Shown: positions 1 to 9,834, numbered from the stretch's first letter. The stretch is DNA of 64,000 nt from Pseudomonadota bacterium (GCA_026399755.1 JAPLQI010000105.1:1-64000), one strand, 5' to 3'. Notes: generated from the sequence alone by a model not told the origin. Made by a program: numbers and translations.

Positions 1-1
1 A

Positions 2-160
2 CTTGCTTCAGAGTCCCTAGAGGTGAGTAATGTGAATCCGGTCGATCAATTAGTGCAAATGATTGGATCGCAGCGCCAATATGATTTACAGATCAAAATG
101 ATGCAAACCGTAGACCAAAATGCCAGAAGTGCATCGCAGCTATTGACGCTGACGGGTTGA
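2..160 (+). CDS. flgF: Flagellar basal-body rod protein FlgF, C-terminal end (partial)
   Basis: The frame is open from the window edge to a TGA at 158-160 and gives about 52 residues. They contain the typical end of a flagellar rod/hook protein: SNVNPVDQLVQMI, then a coiled-coil-like helix with QRQYDLQIKMMQTVDQNA. This C-terminal D0 helix packs with the N-terminal helix in axial flagellar proteins. FlgF rather than another rod protein is inferred from its position directly upstream of flgG, the usual order. The start and most of the protein lie outside the window. Confidence 0.85.
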   Translation, partial: LASESLEVSNVNPVDQLVQMIGSQRQYDLQIKMMQTVDQNARSASQLLTLTG

Positions 161-239
161 TTTTTATTGGTTTGTCAGCGCACTTGCGATTGAGATGTAA
201 AACAGTATATCAAATTAAAAATAATAGGAAATACGCATC

Positions 240-1025
240 ATGATGCGCTCGCTGTGGATTGCTAAAACCGGCATGGACGCCATGCAGATGAACGTCGATG
301 TTATCTCGCATAACTTGGCCAACGTCAGCACCAATGGCTATAAGCGTGAGCGGGCGGTGTTCGAGGATTTGCTATACCAGAATCTGCGCCAACCCGGTGG
401 CTCGACCAGTGCTCAAACCCAACAGCCAACTGGCTTGCAATTGGGGACTGGTGTGCGGCCTGTTGCAACGGCACGCATTCATATGCAGGGTAATTTGCAG
501 CTGACCGATGGCACTTTGGATGTGGCGATCAATGGCCAGGGCTTTTTGCAAATATCCATGCCTGATGGCACGACATCCTATACTCGTGATGGCTCTTTTC
601 AAGTAGATAGCCAAGGCGCTGTAGTCACCGCCAGTGGTTATGCCCTGCAGCCTGCCTTGCAAGTGCCAACGGGAACCACCAAACTGACAATTGCTAAAGA
701 TGGCACGGTCACGGCCATTGTGAATAACGATGCCGCAGCACCTGTGCAGCTAGGCAATATCCAATTAGCTACCTTTATTAACCCTCCTGGTTTGCAATCG
801 GTGGGTGAAAACTTATATCTTGAAACCACCGCATCTGGCGCACCGACGGTAGGCACACCTGGTACCAATGGTTTGGGTGCACTTAATCAAGGTTATGTAG
901 AAACATCCAATGTGAATGTGACTGAAGAATTGATCAATATGATTCAGGCGCAGCGCTCTTTTGAAATCAATTCAAAGGCGATTAAAACGTCTGATGAAAT
1001 GCTGCAAAAGCTTACGCAACTCTAG
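240..1025 (+). CDS. flgG: Flagellar distal rod protein FlgG
   Basis: Builds the distal rod of the flagellar basal body, which crosses the periplasm and joins the hook. The 261-residue length is standard for FlgG. The N-terminal signature [18 protein letters not shown] with [14 protein letters not shown] is the axial-protein D0 motif. The C-terminus has the matching [18 protein letters not shown] helix. The start at 240 is preceded by AGGAA at 226-230; a second ATG at 243 is possible. It lies 79 bases after flgF and 16 bases before flgH, in operon order. Confidence 0.97.
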   Translation: MMRSLWIAKTGMDAMQMNVDVISHNLANVSTNGYKRERAVFEDLLYQNLRQPGGSTSAQTQQPTGLQLGTGVRPVATARIHMQGNLQLTDGTLDVAINGQGFLQISMPDGTTSYTRDGSFQVDSQGAVVTASGYALQPALQVPTGTTKLTIAKDGTVTAIVNNDAAAPVQLGNIQLATFINPPGLQSVGENLYLETTASGAPTVGTPGTNGLGALNQGYVETSNVNVTEELINMIQAQRSFEINSKAIKTSDEMLQKLTQL

Positions 1026-1041
1026 TATTAAAAGGATTTAA

Positions 1042-1728
1042 ATGATGATGCGCCTTGCCGCTGCGGCAATGATTGCCGTATTACTTGCCGCTTGTACCAC
1101 TACTCCTCCCTCGGTGATTACGCTGCCAACCACGGCAAGGCCTAGCCAGCCGGTGGTGGCTAGCATCAATAATGGCTCTATATTTCAGCCAAATAGCTCA
1201 AGATTATTATTTGAAGAAAGAGTCGCTCGTAATATCGGTGATTTGCTCAATATCACCATCGAAGAAAATCTAGCCGCAGTCAATACTTCCAATAGCAGCA
1301 GCAATAAAGCCGGATCGCTTGATTACAGCACCAAGGGCAATATCCCTCTGCTGCCTTTTGATATTGAAAAATATTTTGCGCGTGAAGGCGAGGCAGCGGT
1401 TAAATTGGCAGGCACAAATAAATTTGAAGGCAAGGGCGCAACCAATAGTACCAACACCTTTAAGGGTACGATATCGGTGACGGTGGTGGATTTGCTGGCG
1501 AATGGTAATTTGATTGTGGGTGGCGAAAAGCAAGTTGCGGTGAATAATCAAATCAATACCCTGCGCTTTACGGGCGTGATTAATCCGCTAGACATCAAGG
1601 CAGGTAATACGATCTCATCCAATAAGGTCGCTGATGCGCGTATCGAGCAATTGGGCGTTGGCTCGATGGCGGATGCCAATACCATAGGCTGGTTGCAGCG
1701 CTTTTTCTTAAATGTGATGCCGTTTTAA
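1042..1728 (+). CDS. flgH: Flagellar L-ring lipoprotein FlgH
   Basis: Forms the outer-membrane L ring around the flagellar rod. The 228-residue product starts with a lipoprotein signal peptide ending in the lipobox LLAAC (Cys about residue 18), so it should be lipidated and sorted to the outer membrane. Family-typical stretches follow: SRLLFEERVARNIGDLLNITIEE in the first third and GNLIVGGEKQVAVNNQ, LRFTGVINPLDI in the second half. AAGGA sits at 1031-1035 upstream of the ATG. The neighbours flgG and flgI fix the assignment. Confidence 0.97.
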   Translation: MMMRLAAAAMIAVLLAACTTTPPSVITLPTTARPSQPVVASINNGSIFQPNSSRLLFEERVARNIGDLLNITIEENLAAVNTSNSSSNKAGSLDYSTKGNIPLLPFDIEKYFAREGEAAVKLAGTNKFEGKGATNSTNTFKGTISVTVVDLLANGNLIVGGEKQVAVNNQINTLRFTGVINPLDIKAGNTISSNKVADARIEQLGVGSMADANTIGWLQRFFLNVMPF

Positions 1729-1775
1729 AGTTTATGTTTTGATGTTTTTAAATGCTGTTTAAATAGGTTGTGTGT

Positions 1776-2867
1776 ATGTCTCGCTTTGCCCTGATTTGCT
1801 TTTTGTTATTTACGCTGGTGCCTGCTCATGCTGAAAAGCTTAAAGAGCTGGCGTCTGTCGCAGGCGTGCGTAATAACCAGTTGGTAGGTTATGGCTTGGT
1901 GGTGGGCTTGGATGGAAGTGGTGATCAAACCACGCAAACGCCGTTTACCGTGCAATCGGTCGTGAATATGCTGACCAATCTAGGTATTCAAGTGCCTACG
2001 GGGGGTAATTTGCAGTTAAAAAACGTGGCAGCAGTGACAGTAACGTCGACTTTGCCCGCTTTTGCAAGGCCGGGTCAGCCCTTGGATGTAACGGTTGCCT
2101 CGATTGGTAATGCCAAGTCTTTACGGGGTGGCATGCTGTTGATGGCGCCGCTTAAAGGGGCTGATGGGCAAATTTATGCCATGGCTCAAGGAAATATTAT
2201 TGTGGCAGGGGCGGGCGCATCCGCGGGAGGGTCAAGTACCCAAATCAACCAGCTGGCCACAGGGCGTATTCCTTCGGGAGCGACGGTCGAAAAATCAGTG
2301 CCTACCCTCTTAGGTAATGGTGAATTTATTCAGCTAGAGCTGCTGGCTACAGATTTTACGACAGCTAATCGTGTGGTGAATGCGGTGAATGCGCAGTATC
2401 CAAGTACGGCTGTGGCCTTGGATGGCCGAGTGATACAAGTGCGCGCTCCTCAAGATAATAATTTGCGCGTGGCGTTTTTATCGCGCCTAGAAAACATCGA
2501 TGTAACCCCCGCAGAATCGAGCCCCAAGGTGATTATCAATGCGCGGACAGGCTCGATTGTGATGAATCAGGCGGTTAAGTTAGATAGCTGCGCGATTGCC
2601 CATGGCAATTTAACCGTGACCATTACTGCGGAAAATACGGCGGTACAGCCTAATCCTTTGGCTGGCGGCAAAACCACCAAAGTACAAAATGCCGATATCC
2701 AGATTCAAGCGGATAAGGGGCCCATTGTTCGTCTGCCTAAATCCAGCTCTTTGCGTGAAGTAGTGCGCGCCTTAAATGCGGTGGGGGCCACGCCACAGGA
2801 TTTATTGGCCATTTTGCAAGCGATGAAGGCGGCAGGCGCTTTAAAGGCTGAGCTAGAAGTGATTTGA
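1776..2867 (+). CDS. flgI: Flagellar P-ring protein FlgI
   Basis: Assembles the periplasmic P ring, the bushing of the rod in the peptidoglycan layer. The product of about 363 residues has a Sec signal peptide (MSRFALICFLLFTLVPAHA) and then the FlgI hallmark EKLKELASVAGVRNNQLVGYG with GLDGSGDQT. The C-terminus ends in LLAILQAMKAAGALKAELEVI, typical of the family. ATG 1776 is preferred over the in-frame GTG at 1770 because the only ribosome-binding-like AGG (1764-1766) is too close to the GTG. Confidence 0.97.
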   Translation: MSRFALICFLLFTLVPAHAEKLKELASVAGVRNNQLVGYGLVVGLDGSGDQTTQTPFTVQSVVNMLTNLGIQVPTGGNLQLKNVAAVTVTSTLPAFARPGQPLDVTVASIGNAKSLRGGMLLMAPLKGADGQIYAMAQGNIIVAGAGASAGGSSTQINQLATGRIPSGATVEKSVPTLLGNGEFIQLELLATDFTTANRVVNAVNAQYPSTAVALDGRVIQVRAPQDNNLRVAFLSRLENIDVTPAESSPKVIINARTGSIVMNQAVKLDSCAIAHGNLTVTITAENTAVQPNPLAGGKTTKVQNADIQIQADKGPIVRLPKSSSLREVVRALNAVGATPQDLLAILQAMKAAGALKAELEVI

Positions 2868-2923
2868 TGGTGGATGAGTATTCCTTAATCATTACTTGAT
2901 TGGGGAATACATTGAATTATGAT

Positions 2924-3040
2924 TTCCCAGCTCCCAGCTCCCAGCTCCCAGCTCCCAGCTCCCAGCTCCCAGCTACCAACTCCCAACTCCCAACTCCCAA
3001 CTCCCAACTCCCAACCTCCCAGCTCCCAACTCCCAACTCC
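2924..3040. repeat. Heptanucleotide tandem repeat between flgI and flgJ
   Basis: About 16.5 units of a 7-base repeat. The first block is six perfect CTCCCAG units (2931-2972). After one CTACCAA unit come five CTCCCAA units (2980-3014), one 8-base CCTCCCAG unit, and two more CTCCCAA units ending near 3040. The array fills most of the flgI-flgJ gap and ends about 50 bases before the flgJ start. It has no spacer structure, so it is a short tandem repeat and not CRISPR. Confidence 0.97.
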
Positions 3041-3092
3041 GGCATAGTTATTGCTTCATACTTGCTTAATCTTTTATGAAGCGTTGCCCAGA

Positions 3093-3953
3093 ATGATCTC
3101 CTCCGCCGCTACTCCTTCGAATAATGAGCTTGCTATTGATGTGCGTAGTGTCGATAGCTTGCGTCAGCTGGCTCGCAAAGATCCTAACAAAGCGGCACTA
3201 GAAGTTGCGCGTGAGTTTGAGGCCTTGCTGACCAATCAAATGCTTAAATCCATGCGGGAAGCCACGCCTAAATACGATGAGATGGAATCAGGCACGGCCG
3301 ATATGTTTCGTGGCATGCATGATCAACAGCTCTCGCAAATGTGGTCTAAGCACGGTGGGGTGGGGTTTGCACAATCCATCATGCGGCAAATTGAATTGCA
3401 GCGTGATCCTTCGCTCTATCAAAAGCCCTCTACAAATTTTCATCACAGCTTGCCAGCGGCAAAAGCGACCGATACTTCGGCAAAAGATGCCGTTTTAGGT
3501 GGTGATTCTTTTGCCTCTAAATTAGCGGGGCATGCCGGTGCTGCATCGGCCACGCTGGGGGTTTCTCCTCATGTTTTGATTGCGCATGCGGCATTGGAAT
3601 CGGGCTGGGGGAAAAAGCCGATTAAAGACGCTGCGGGTAGCGATAGCCATAATTTATTCGGTATTAAAGCGACAAAAGATTGGAAAGGTAAGACCACTGA
3701 TATTACGACAACAGAGTTTGTCGGAGGACAGGCGCAAAAGCGGGTAGAGAGTTTTCGTGTTTATGATTCTTATGCCGAAGCGTTTAATGACTACGCCAGT
3801 CTGATTAAACGTCGTTATGGTGAGGCAGTCGGTCAAGGCGCGAATGCACAGGGCTATGCCAAAGCCTTGCAATCAGGCGGCTATGCCACCGACCCGCAAT
3901 ATGCGAATAAATTTGCGCAAGTTGCAGAGCAATTACGTCGTCAATTGGCGTAA
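3093..3953 (+). CDS. flgJ: Flagellar rod assembly protein / peptidoglycan hydrolase FlgJ
   Basis: Two-domain rod-cap and muramidase. Residues about 20-100 hold the rod-binding domain ([19 protein letters not shown], then [13 protein letters not shown]). From about 140 to the end is a glucosaminidase-type (GH73) domain with [11 protein letters not shown], whose Glu is the likely catalytic acid, and NLFGIKA. It locally opens the peptidoglycan for rod passage. ATG 3093 (286 aa) is chosen because homologues begin near here. An upstream TTG at 3051 would add 14 poorly supported residues. No strong ribosome-binding site is seen. The gene is separated from flgI by the heptanucleotide array. Confidence 0.95.
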   Translation: MISSAATPSNNELAIDVRSVDSLRQLARKDPNKAALEVAREFEALLTNQMLKSMREATPKYDEMESGTADMFRGMHDQQLSQMWSKHGGVGFAQSIMRQIELQRDPSLYQKPSTNFHHSLPAAKATDTSAKDAVLGGDSFASKLAGHAGAASATLGVSPHVLIAHAALESGWGKKPIKDAAGSDSHNLFGIKATKDWKGKTTDITTTEFVGGQAQKRVESFRVYDSYAEAFNDYASLIKRRYGEAVGQGANAQGYAKALQSGGYATDPQYANKFAQVAEQLRRQLA

Positions 3954-4051
3954 TAAATTAAAGCTGTGGCAATTAGAAAAACCGAATTGGTTTTGAGTTG
4001 CCTTCAAGTATTGGCCATTTGTGCCGATAAATGTAGCAAAGGAGTTGCATC

Positions 4052-6280
4052 ATGGGCGCTAGTGTCTTTGGTATCGGTCTAAGTGGATTAAACGCCGCTA
4101 GTTTGGGTTTAAGCACGACAGGCCACAATATTGCGAATGCCAATACACAGGGCTATTCACGCCAGAGTATTAAGCAAAGTGCGCCATATCCTCAATATAC
4201 GGGGAATGGCTTTACTGGGCTTGGGGTCCGCGTGGATACTGTGGCGCGCTCTTATGATGAGTTTTTAACGAGGCAAGTCCAAGCTGCTGTATCGCAAGAT
4301 AGCTATTACGGCACCTATCAAGCCGAAATTAAGCAGGTCGATAATTTGGTTGCCGACCCTGCTGCCGGCGTGTCCCCAGTTTTGCAATCCTTCTTTAGCG
4401 CCGTGCAAGGGATGGCGACTAATCCTGCATCTCTGCCTGCTCGTCAATCATTGATGAGTAATGCGCAAGGCTTGGTGAATCGCTTTCAAGTTTTTGATCA
4501 GCGCTTGAGCGAAATGCGTGCTGGTGTGAATGGTAGCTTGGTGAGCACGGCCGATCACGTTACAGCGCTGTCAAAACAAATTGCACAGATCAATGGGCAA
4601 ATCTCGGTGTCGAGTAGTGGCGGGCAATTGCCCAATGATTTATTAGATCAGCGTGATCAAATGGTGCTGGATTTAAACAGCCTCGTGAAAGCCACCTCCA
4701 TTAAGCAAAGTGATGGCACGATTAATGTATTTATTGGCAATGGTCAAAACTTAGTTGTGGGCGGAACGCCTTATTCAATCGCGGCTAAGCCATCAGCCAG
4801 TGATCCACAGCGGCTTACTATTGTGTATACCCAAGGTAATCTTGACGCTGAAATCCCTGAAACCATGCTTACCGGCGGTAAATTGGGCGGTTTATTAGAA
4901 TATAGAAATAAAACCCTCGATACCGCTGCAAACTCAATTGAACGTATGGCCTTGGTATTGGGGCAAACAGTTAACGCCCAGATGCGTCAGGGACAAGATT
5001 TGTACGGCAATATGGGGACTAATTTCTTTGACTATCAGCAGAGCAATATCTCCCTTACACACACGGTTGCGGGGGTAAGTACGGCTTTTGCAACGGTAAG
5101 CTTACCAACGGGCGTAAAAAGCGTGGCGAGTGATTATTCGCTCACCTTTACCGGCACAGCAGGTAGTGAATACAGCATTACTCGCCTGTCTGATAACGTT
5201 AGTCAAACGGTCAGTGCTGCCGTGATGGGAACGACGCCTACGGTGTTGGGCTTAAATTGGAGTGTTCCAGGTGTGATGGCTGCGGGAGAAACCGTGGGGA
5301 TTAGTATGCCGCCAGCGGTGGGAAATGTGCTTTCAAATCGCAATAATACCGTGCAAGCGCTGCCCCCTCTATTGGGTGGCTATATTGAGGATGTAAGCAA
5401 GGTTCAGGCGAGTGATTACGAGGTGTCGTTTGATGGCACAGATTATCAAGTAATTCGTCAGTCTGATGGCCAGCGCACGATGATTACTGGTGCACAGTTT
5501 ACAAATGATGCGCAATCGCTCAGCGTGGATGGGCTCAAGCTGAAGTTCTCACAAGGATCCGCCGTTGCTGGTGATCGTTTTATGGTCCAGCCTTTTACAG
5601 GCTTTAGCCGTGGTATGTCGATTAAACCAACTGACCCACGTGTATTAGCCGCAGGCGTGCCGATTGTCTCGGATACACAGCGCACGAACACAGGTACGGG
5701 GAAAATTAGCCAAGTTGCAGTGGATACGCCATCTGCGCTCACGACGTCGTCGGCAGTTAACCCCGCATTAAAAAATCTAGTGAATATCACATTTACTACG
5801 CCAACAACATATACCTTAACGGATACGGTGTCGGGTGCAACATCGGCTCCAGCAACGTATACCGCAGGGCAAACTATTTCTTTTAATGGCTGGAATTTGA
5901 AAATTGATGGCCAGCCTGCGCAGGGCGATAAATTTTCGGTAAAGCCAGGCACATCACAAGATGCTGATGGTCGTAATGCTTTGAAATTGGGCGAATTACA
6001 AAGTCGTAAAATTATTGATGGCAATCGCTCTAATTATCAAGAAGCCTATGGGCAAATGGTGGCGGTGATTGGTGCAAAAACCAATGAAGTTAATATTATG
6101 TCGACTGCTCAAACAGAAGTATTAAAACAAGCAGAGATATCTCGTGATTCTGTTTCGGCGGTTAACTTGGATGAAGAAGCAGCCAATTTATTGCGCTATC
6201 AGCAAGCTTATCAAGCTTCTAGTAAAGTGATTCAAATTGCCCAGCAAGCATTCGATGCCATTGTTCGAATTGGCGGTTAA
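4052..6280 (+). CDS. flgK: Flagellar hook-filament junction protein FlgK (HAP1)
   Basis: First hook-associated protein, joining hook and filament. The N-terminus has the axial motif GLSGLNAASLGLSTTGHNIANANTQGYSRQ and the C-terminus has VNLDEEAANLLRYQQAYQASSKVIQIAQQAFDAIV, both diagnostic. At 742 residues it is about 200 longer than the enteric protein. The extra length lies in the central exposed region (roughly residues 330-640), rich in Thr/Ser/Val beta-type sequence. AAAGGAG lies just upstream of the ATG. Confidence 0.97.
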   Translation: MGASVFGIGLSGLNAASLGLSTTGHNIANANTQGYSRQSIKQSAPYPQYTGNGFTGLGVRVDTVARSYDEFLTRQVQAAVSQDSYYGTYQAEIKQVDNLVADPAAGVSPVLQSFFSAVQGMATNPASLPARQSLMSNAQGLVNRFQVFDQRLSEMRAGVNGSLVSTADHVTALSKQIAQINGQISVSSSGGQLPNDLLDQRDQMVLDLNSLVKATSIKQSDGTINVFIGNGQNLVVGGTPYSIAAKPSASDPQRLTIVYTQGNLDAEIPETMLTGGKLGGLLEYRNKTLDTAANSIERMALVLGQTVNAQMRQGQDLYGNMGTNFFDYQQSNISLTHTVAGVSTAFATVSLPTGVKSVASDYSLTFTGTAGSEYSITRLSDNVSQTVSAAVMGTTPTVLGLNWSVPGVMAAGETVGISMPPAVGNVLSNRNNTVQALPPLLGGYIEDVSKVQASDYEVSFDGTDYQVIRQSDGQRTMITGAQFTNDAQSLSVDGLKLKFSQGSAVAGDRFMVQPFTGFSRGMSIKPTDPRVLAAGVPIVSDTQRTNTGTGKISQVAVDTPSALTTSSAVNPALKNLVNITFTTPTTYTLTDTVSGATSAPATYTAGQTISFNGWNLKIDGQPAQGDKFSVKPGTSQDADGRNALKLGELQSRKIIDGNRSNYQEAYGQMVAVIGAKTNEVNIMSTAQTEVLKQAEISRDSVSAVNLDEEAANLLRYQQAYQASSKVIQIAQQAFDAIVRIGG

Positions 6281-6366
6281 GACTAAAGCCTAAATATGCT
6301 GTCATTACTCGCTAAATGCTGAGTCTGATCTTGGCGCGGGTACATAGTAAATGAGGAATAAAGATC

Positions 6367-7821
6367 ATGCGTATTGCAACAACTACTATTTATAAGCAAG
6401 GCGCTGCTGAATTACAGCGGCACTCTAGTGTACAAGCCAAGTTGCAAAATCAATTGTCAACAGGGCGGCGCGTATTGACGCCTGCGGATGATCCGATTTC
6501 ATCTGCCAAAGCTTTGGATGTGACGCAGGCTAAAGAGTTGAATGACCAATATGCAGTGAATAGTAAAACGGCCGATTCGGCTATGCGTCTTTCTGAATCT
6601 ACCATGCAGCAAGTGACTGATCTCTTGCATGAGATCTATTCTTTGGCGGTTTCGGCCGGGAATCCCTCGCAAACCATTGCGGAAAAAAAGCTATTGGATG
6701 CCCAGTTACAAGGCCAATACAAGGAAATGATGAGTCTTGCCAATGCAACAGATGGTGCAGGATCCTATCTTTTCTCAGGTTTTAAAGGCACTACTCAGCC
6801 TTTTTCTGAAACTTCTTTTGGTAATGTCCAATATTTTGGTGATGATGGTCAGCGGCAAGTGCAAATATCTGGCTCTAGGCAGATTCCTGTGTCCGAATCG
6901 GGCTATCAAATGTTTCAAGCTGCGCGCACAGGTAATGGCAGTTTTGTGAGTTCGGCCAATGGTGTGGCTCCGGGTAATAGTGGTAGCGGTGTGATCAGCC
7001 CAGGTGAAGTGGTTGACATGACCAAGTGGAATGACCCAGCTCATTCACAAAAATTTAAAGTGGAATTTCAATCAGTCAATGATCCTGCAAATCCGGGCAA
7101 ACCTGTGATTGCTTATGATTTGATTGATAATCAGCCTTTATTGGCTGATGGAGTAACGCCGAATGCAAATTTTAATAAATCAATTGTAGATGGCTACGAT
7201 TATACCGCCGTACCTATTCGGCCAGCGATTCCAGGTACACTCAATAATTATCCACGCGCTTATGTGTCTGGCAGTGATATTGCGTTTAAAAAACTGGCAA
7301 CAGATCCGGTTGCAATGCCTGCTTGGGATTACGGCATTAAAATGAATGTGACTGGAAAACCCAGCGTAGTGATTGGTGCCTTGGGTGCAAGTGCTACCCC
7401 AACAGGCTCGGTGTCGAGTGGGACAGTAGATTCGTTTAATGTTGATCCTAGCCGGAATAATGGAGATATTTTTCAAACGATGAAGGTGTTTTCTGATGCC
7501 TTAAATACCTATCAAACCAGCCCAACAGGAATGGCTAATTTCCAAAATCAGTTAAATTCAGTTTTGCAAAATACCAGCAATATGCTGACTAATATTTTAA
7601 CTGCACAGGGTGGAATGGGGGCAAAGATGAAGGAAACGGAATCCGTACAAAACACCAATGGCGATTTAAAAGTGCAATACGGGCAAACATTGTCTCAATT
7701 ACAGGATTTAGATTATTCAACTGCGCTCAGTGATTTTGCGTTGACTCAAACATTGCTTGAGGCCTCACGCAAATCCTTTTCGCAGGTGCAGGGTTTGAGT
7801 TTATTTCAGTACATTAGCTAA
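6367..7821 (+). CDS. flgL: Flagellar hook-filament junction protein FlgL (HAP3)
   Basis: Second junction protein, between FlgK and flagellin. The flagellin-like N-terminus MRIATTTIYKQGAAELQR is followed by QNQLSTGRRVLTPADDP, the standard D0/D1 signature. The C-terminus LSDFALTQTLLEASRKSFSQVQGLSLFQYI is equally typical. At 484 residues it is longer than most FlgL proteins (about 300-400), with a central insertion around residues 190-360. It follows flgK by 86 bases and closes the flagellar block. Confidence 0.95.
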   Translation: MRIATTTIYKQGAAELQRHSSVQAKLQNQLSTGRRVLTPADDPISSAKALDVTQAKELNDQYAVNSKTADSAMRLSESTMQQVTDLLHEIYSLAVSAGNPSQTIAEKKLLDAQLQGQYKEMMSLANATDGAGSYLFSGFKGTTQPFSETSFGNVQYFGDDGQRQVQISGSRQIPVSESGYQMFQAARTGNGSFVSSANGVAPGNSGSGVISPGEVVDMTKWNDPAHSQKFKVEFQSVNDPANPGKPVIAYDLIDNQPLLADGVTPNANFNKSIVDGYDYTAVPIRPAIPGTLNNYPRAYVSGSDIAFKKLATDPVAMPAWDYGIKMNVTGKPSVVIGALGASATPTGSVSSGTVDSFNVDPSRNNGDIFQTMKVFSDALNTYQTSPTGMANFQNQLNSVLQNTSNMLTNILTAQGGMGAKMKETESVQNTNGDLKVQYGQTLSQLQDLDYSTALSDFALTQTLLEASRKSFSQVQGLSLFQYIS

Positions 7822-7829
7822 ATAAGCCA

Positions 7830-7850
7830 TGCGGGGTAACTATCCCCGCA
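7830..7850 (+). terminator. Hairpin after flgL
   Basis: TGCGGGG (7830-7836) pairs with CCCCGCA (7844-7850) over a 7-base loop, just after the flgL stop and before radA. There is no T-tract, so it may stabilise the 3' end or act with Rho rather than being a classical intrinsic terminator. Confidence 0.4.
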
Positions 7851-7895
7851 AACCTTGCACCGTATTCTCCTCTCGCCTGTTGTATTATTTGGCCT

Positions 7896-9248
7896 ATGGC
7901 TAAAATTCGATCCTCCTTTATTTGTCAGCTCTGTGGCTCCGTATCTCCTAAATGGCAGGGGCAATGCCCTGGTTGTGGCGAGTGGAATACCCTGCAAGAG
8001 GGCGTGGCAGAAACCGCGCCAAGCACCCGCTTCCAATCTCTGGCTGCCGATGGTGCAATTCACCAATTAAGCGATGTAGAAGCCGCTGAAATCCCGCGTA
8101 TTGCTACTGGTATGGCCGAGCTTGATCGCGTGCTGGGCGGCGGCTTGGTGCCCGGCGGTGTGGTGCTGATTGGTGGCGACCCTGGAATCGGTAAATCAAC
8201 CTTGCTGCTGCAAGCGATGACACTACTGGCTGCAGAGCGGCCGGTTTTGTATGTTTCGGGTGAAGAGTCTCCACAACAAATTGCGTTACGCGCCAAGCGG
8301 CTTGGTTTGCCTGCTGGCAAAGTGGCGCTCTATGCCGAAATCGGCTTAGAAAAAATCCTTGCGGCTCTGGATAAAGTGCATCCGCAGGTGGCGGTGATTG
8401 ATTCGATTCAAACTGTATATTCTGAGGCGCTGACATCTGCGCCGGGTAGCGTGGCTCAGGTGAGAGAATGTGCGGCGCAGCTCACTCGCTATGCCAAACG
8501 CACTGGCACAACCATCTTTCTGGTTGGGCATGTGACTAAAGATGGCGCGATTGCTGGGCCGCGTGTGCTTGAGCATATTGTCGATGCGGTGCTCTATTTT
8601 GAAGGCGATACCCATTCCAGCTTTAGGTTGATCCGCGCGATTAAAAATCGCTTTGGTGCGGTCAATGAGCTGGGCGTATTTGCCATGACCGATAAAGGTC
8701 TGCGCGAAGTATCTAACCCTTCGGCGCTGTTTTTATCGCAGCATAAGGAGCCCGTGCCGGGAAGTTGCGTTTTAGTGACGCAAGAAGGGACTCGCCCCTT
8801 ATTAGTTGAAATTCAAGCCTTGGTGGATGATTCGCACTCGCCACAGCCTAAGCGCTTGGCGGTTGGGGTTGAGCAAAATCGTTTGGCGCTGCTGTTGGCG
8901 GTATTGCACCGCCATGCCGGTATTGCCGCATTTGATCAGGATGTGTTTATTAATGCGGTAGGCGGAGTGCGGATTGCTGAGCCTGCTGCCGATTTGGCGG
9001 TGCTACTCGCCATCGTCTCATCTTTAAAAAATCGTCCTTTGCCAGAAAAATTAGTTGTGTTTGGTGAGGTGGGACTGGCAGGGGAGGTAAGACCAGTGCA
9101 AAGAGGGCAAGAGCGCTTGCGAGAGGCGGCTAAGCTGGGGTTTACCCACGCGATTATTCCCAAGGGTAATCGCCCAAGGCAAGCGATTGAAGGTATGACG
9201 GTTACCTTGGTAGAGCGTTTAGAAGAAGCCGTTGGCGCGGCTTTGTAA
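7896..9248 (+). CDS. radA: DNA repair protein RadA
   Basis: RecA-related branch-migration ATPase that helps process recombination intermediates. Residues 10-27 form a C4 zinc finger (C10, C13, C24, C27). The Walker A motif GGDPGIGKST follows at about residue 90, then the RadA-specific KNRFG motif near 250. A Lon-like C-terminal domain covers about residues 270-450. The length of 450 is normal. The start ATG follows a short gap after flgL, and no clear Shine-Dalgarno sequence is visible. Confidence 0.97.
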   Translation: MAKIRSSFICQLCGSVSPKWQGQCPGCGEWNTLQEGVAETAPSTRFQSLAADGAIHQLSDVEAAEIPRIATGMAELDRVLGGGLVPGGVVLIGGDPGIGKSTLLLQAMTLLAAERPVLYVSGEESPQQIALRAKRLGLPAGKVALYAEIGLEKILAALDKVHPQVAVIDSIQTVYSEALTSAPGSVAQVRECAAQLTRYAKRTGTTIFLVGHVTKDGAIAGPRVLEHIVDAVLYFEGDTHSSFRLIRAIKNRFGAVNELGVFAMTDKGLREVSNPSALFLSQHKEPVPGSCVLVTQEGTRPLLVEIQALVDDSHSPQPKRLAVGVEQNRLALLLAVLHRHAGIAAFDQDVFINAVGGVRIAEPAADLAVLLAIVSSLKNRPLPEKLVVFGEVGLAGEVRPVQRGQERLREAAKLGFTHAIIPKGNRPRQAIEGMTVTLVERLEEAVGAAL

Positions 9249-9385
9249 GTTTTCTAGTACAATGCGGCCAGTGTAATGGGCTTGAAAAATATCGAATCGC
9301 CCACATCAATAAAACATTGCTGGCTGTACTGTCCTTCGTCTAGGATTTGATCAGTCAACCACATACCCCATGCTGGAGAGTAAAT

Positions 9386-9712
9386 ATGAGTGAACATATC
9401 GCACACGTAACAGACGACACTTTTGAAGCGGATGTATTGAAAGCGCAAGGCCCATTCTTGCTTGACTATTGGGCAGAATGGTGCGGTCCGTGCAAAATGA
9501 TTGCTCCTATTTTGGAAGAAGTGGGTGCTGAATACGCGGGTCGTTTGAAGGTGGGTAAGCTGGATATTGATGCAAATCCAAATACACCGCCTAAATTTGG
9601 CGTTCGTGGTATTCCAACATTAATGCTGTTTGTGAACGGTGCCGTGAAGGCAACTAAGGTTGGCGCGTTGTCAAAATCACAATTAACCGCATTTATTGAT
9701 AGTAATATTTGA
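9386..9712 (+). CDS. trxA: Thioredoxin TrxA
   Basis: Cytosolic disulfide reductase of 108 residues with the canonical active site [10 protein letters not shown] at about residues 29-38 and the cis-Pro loop [12 protein letters not shown] 9386 gives [13 protein letters not shown], the normal thioredoxin start, with GGAGAG about 8 bases upstream. A longer frame from 9347 has no family support. The gene precedes rho, a common arrangement in proteobacteria. Confidence 0.97.
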   Translation: MSEHIAHVTDDTFEADVLKAQGPFLLDYWAEWCGPCKMIAPILEEVGAEYAGRLKVGKLDIDANPNTPPKFGVRGIPTLMLFVNGAVKATKVGALSKSQLTAFIDSNI

Positions 9713-9751
9713 CAGCACTAAGTAAACCCATATAGGCTTATGGGTATTCAA

Positions 9752-9803
9752 CTGGGCCAGCCGAATATTCTTTTCGGCCCGCCCAGTCTAAATTTCTATT
9801 TTT
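9752..9803 (+). terminator. Hairpin between trxA and rho
   Basis: CTGGGC (9752-9757) pairs with GCCCAG (9781-9786). Inside it GCCGAA (9760-9765) pairs with TTCGGC (9773-9778), giving a two-part stem with a small internal loop. A T-rich stretch follows. It can end trxA transcription. It also lies in the rho leader, so attenuation of rho is possible. Confidence 0.55.
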
Positions 9804-9834
9804 CCCTTCCCGATTTATTCAAGCGCGCCCTCCT

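Noticed and set aside
2924-3040. Heptanucleotide array considered as a CRISPR or protein repeat
   Set aside because: Units are 7 bases with no spacers, no cas genes are near, and no gene-like frame runs through it.
5458-6024. 188-codon minus-strand frame inside flgK
   Set aside because: Shadow of flgK; Pro/Val-rich sequence with no family likeness.
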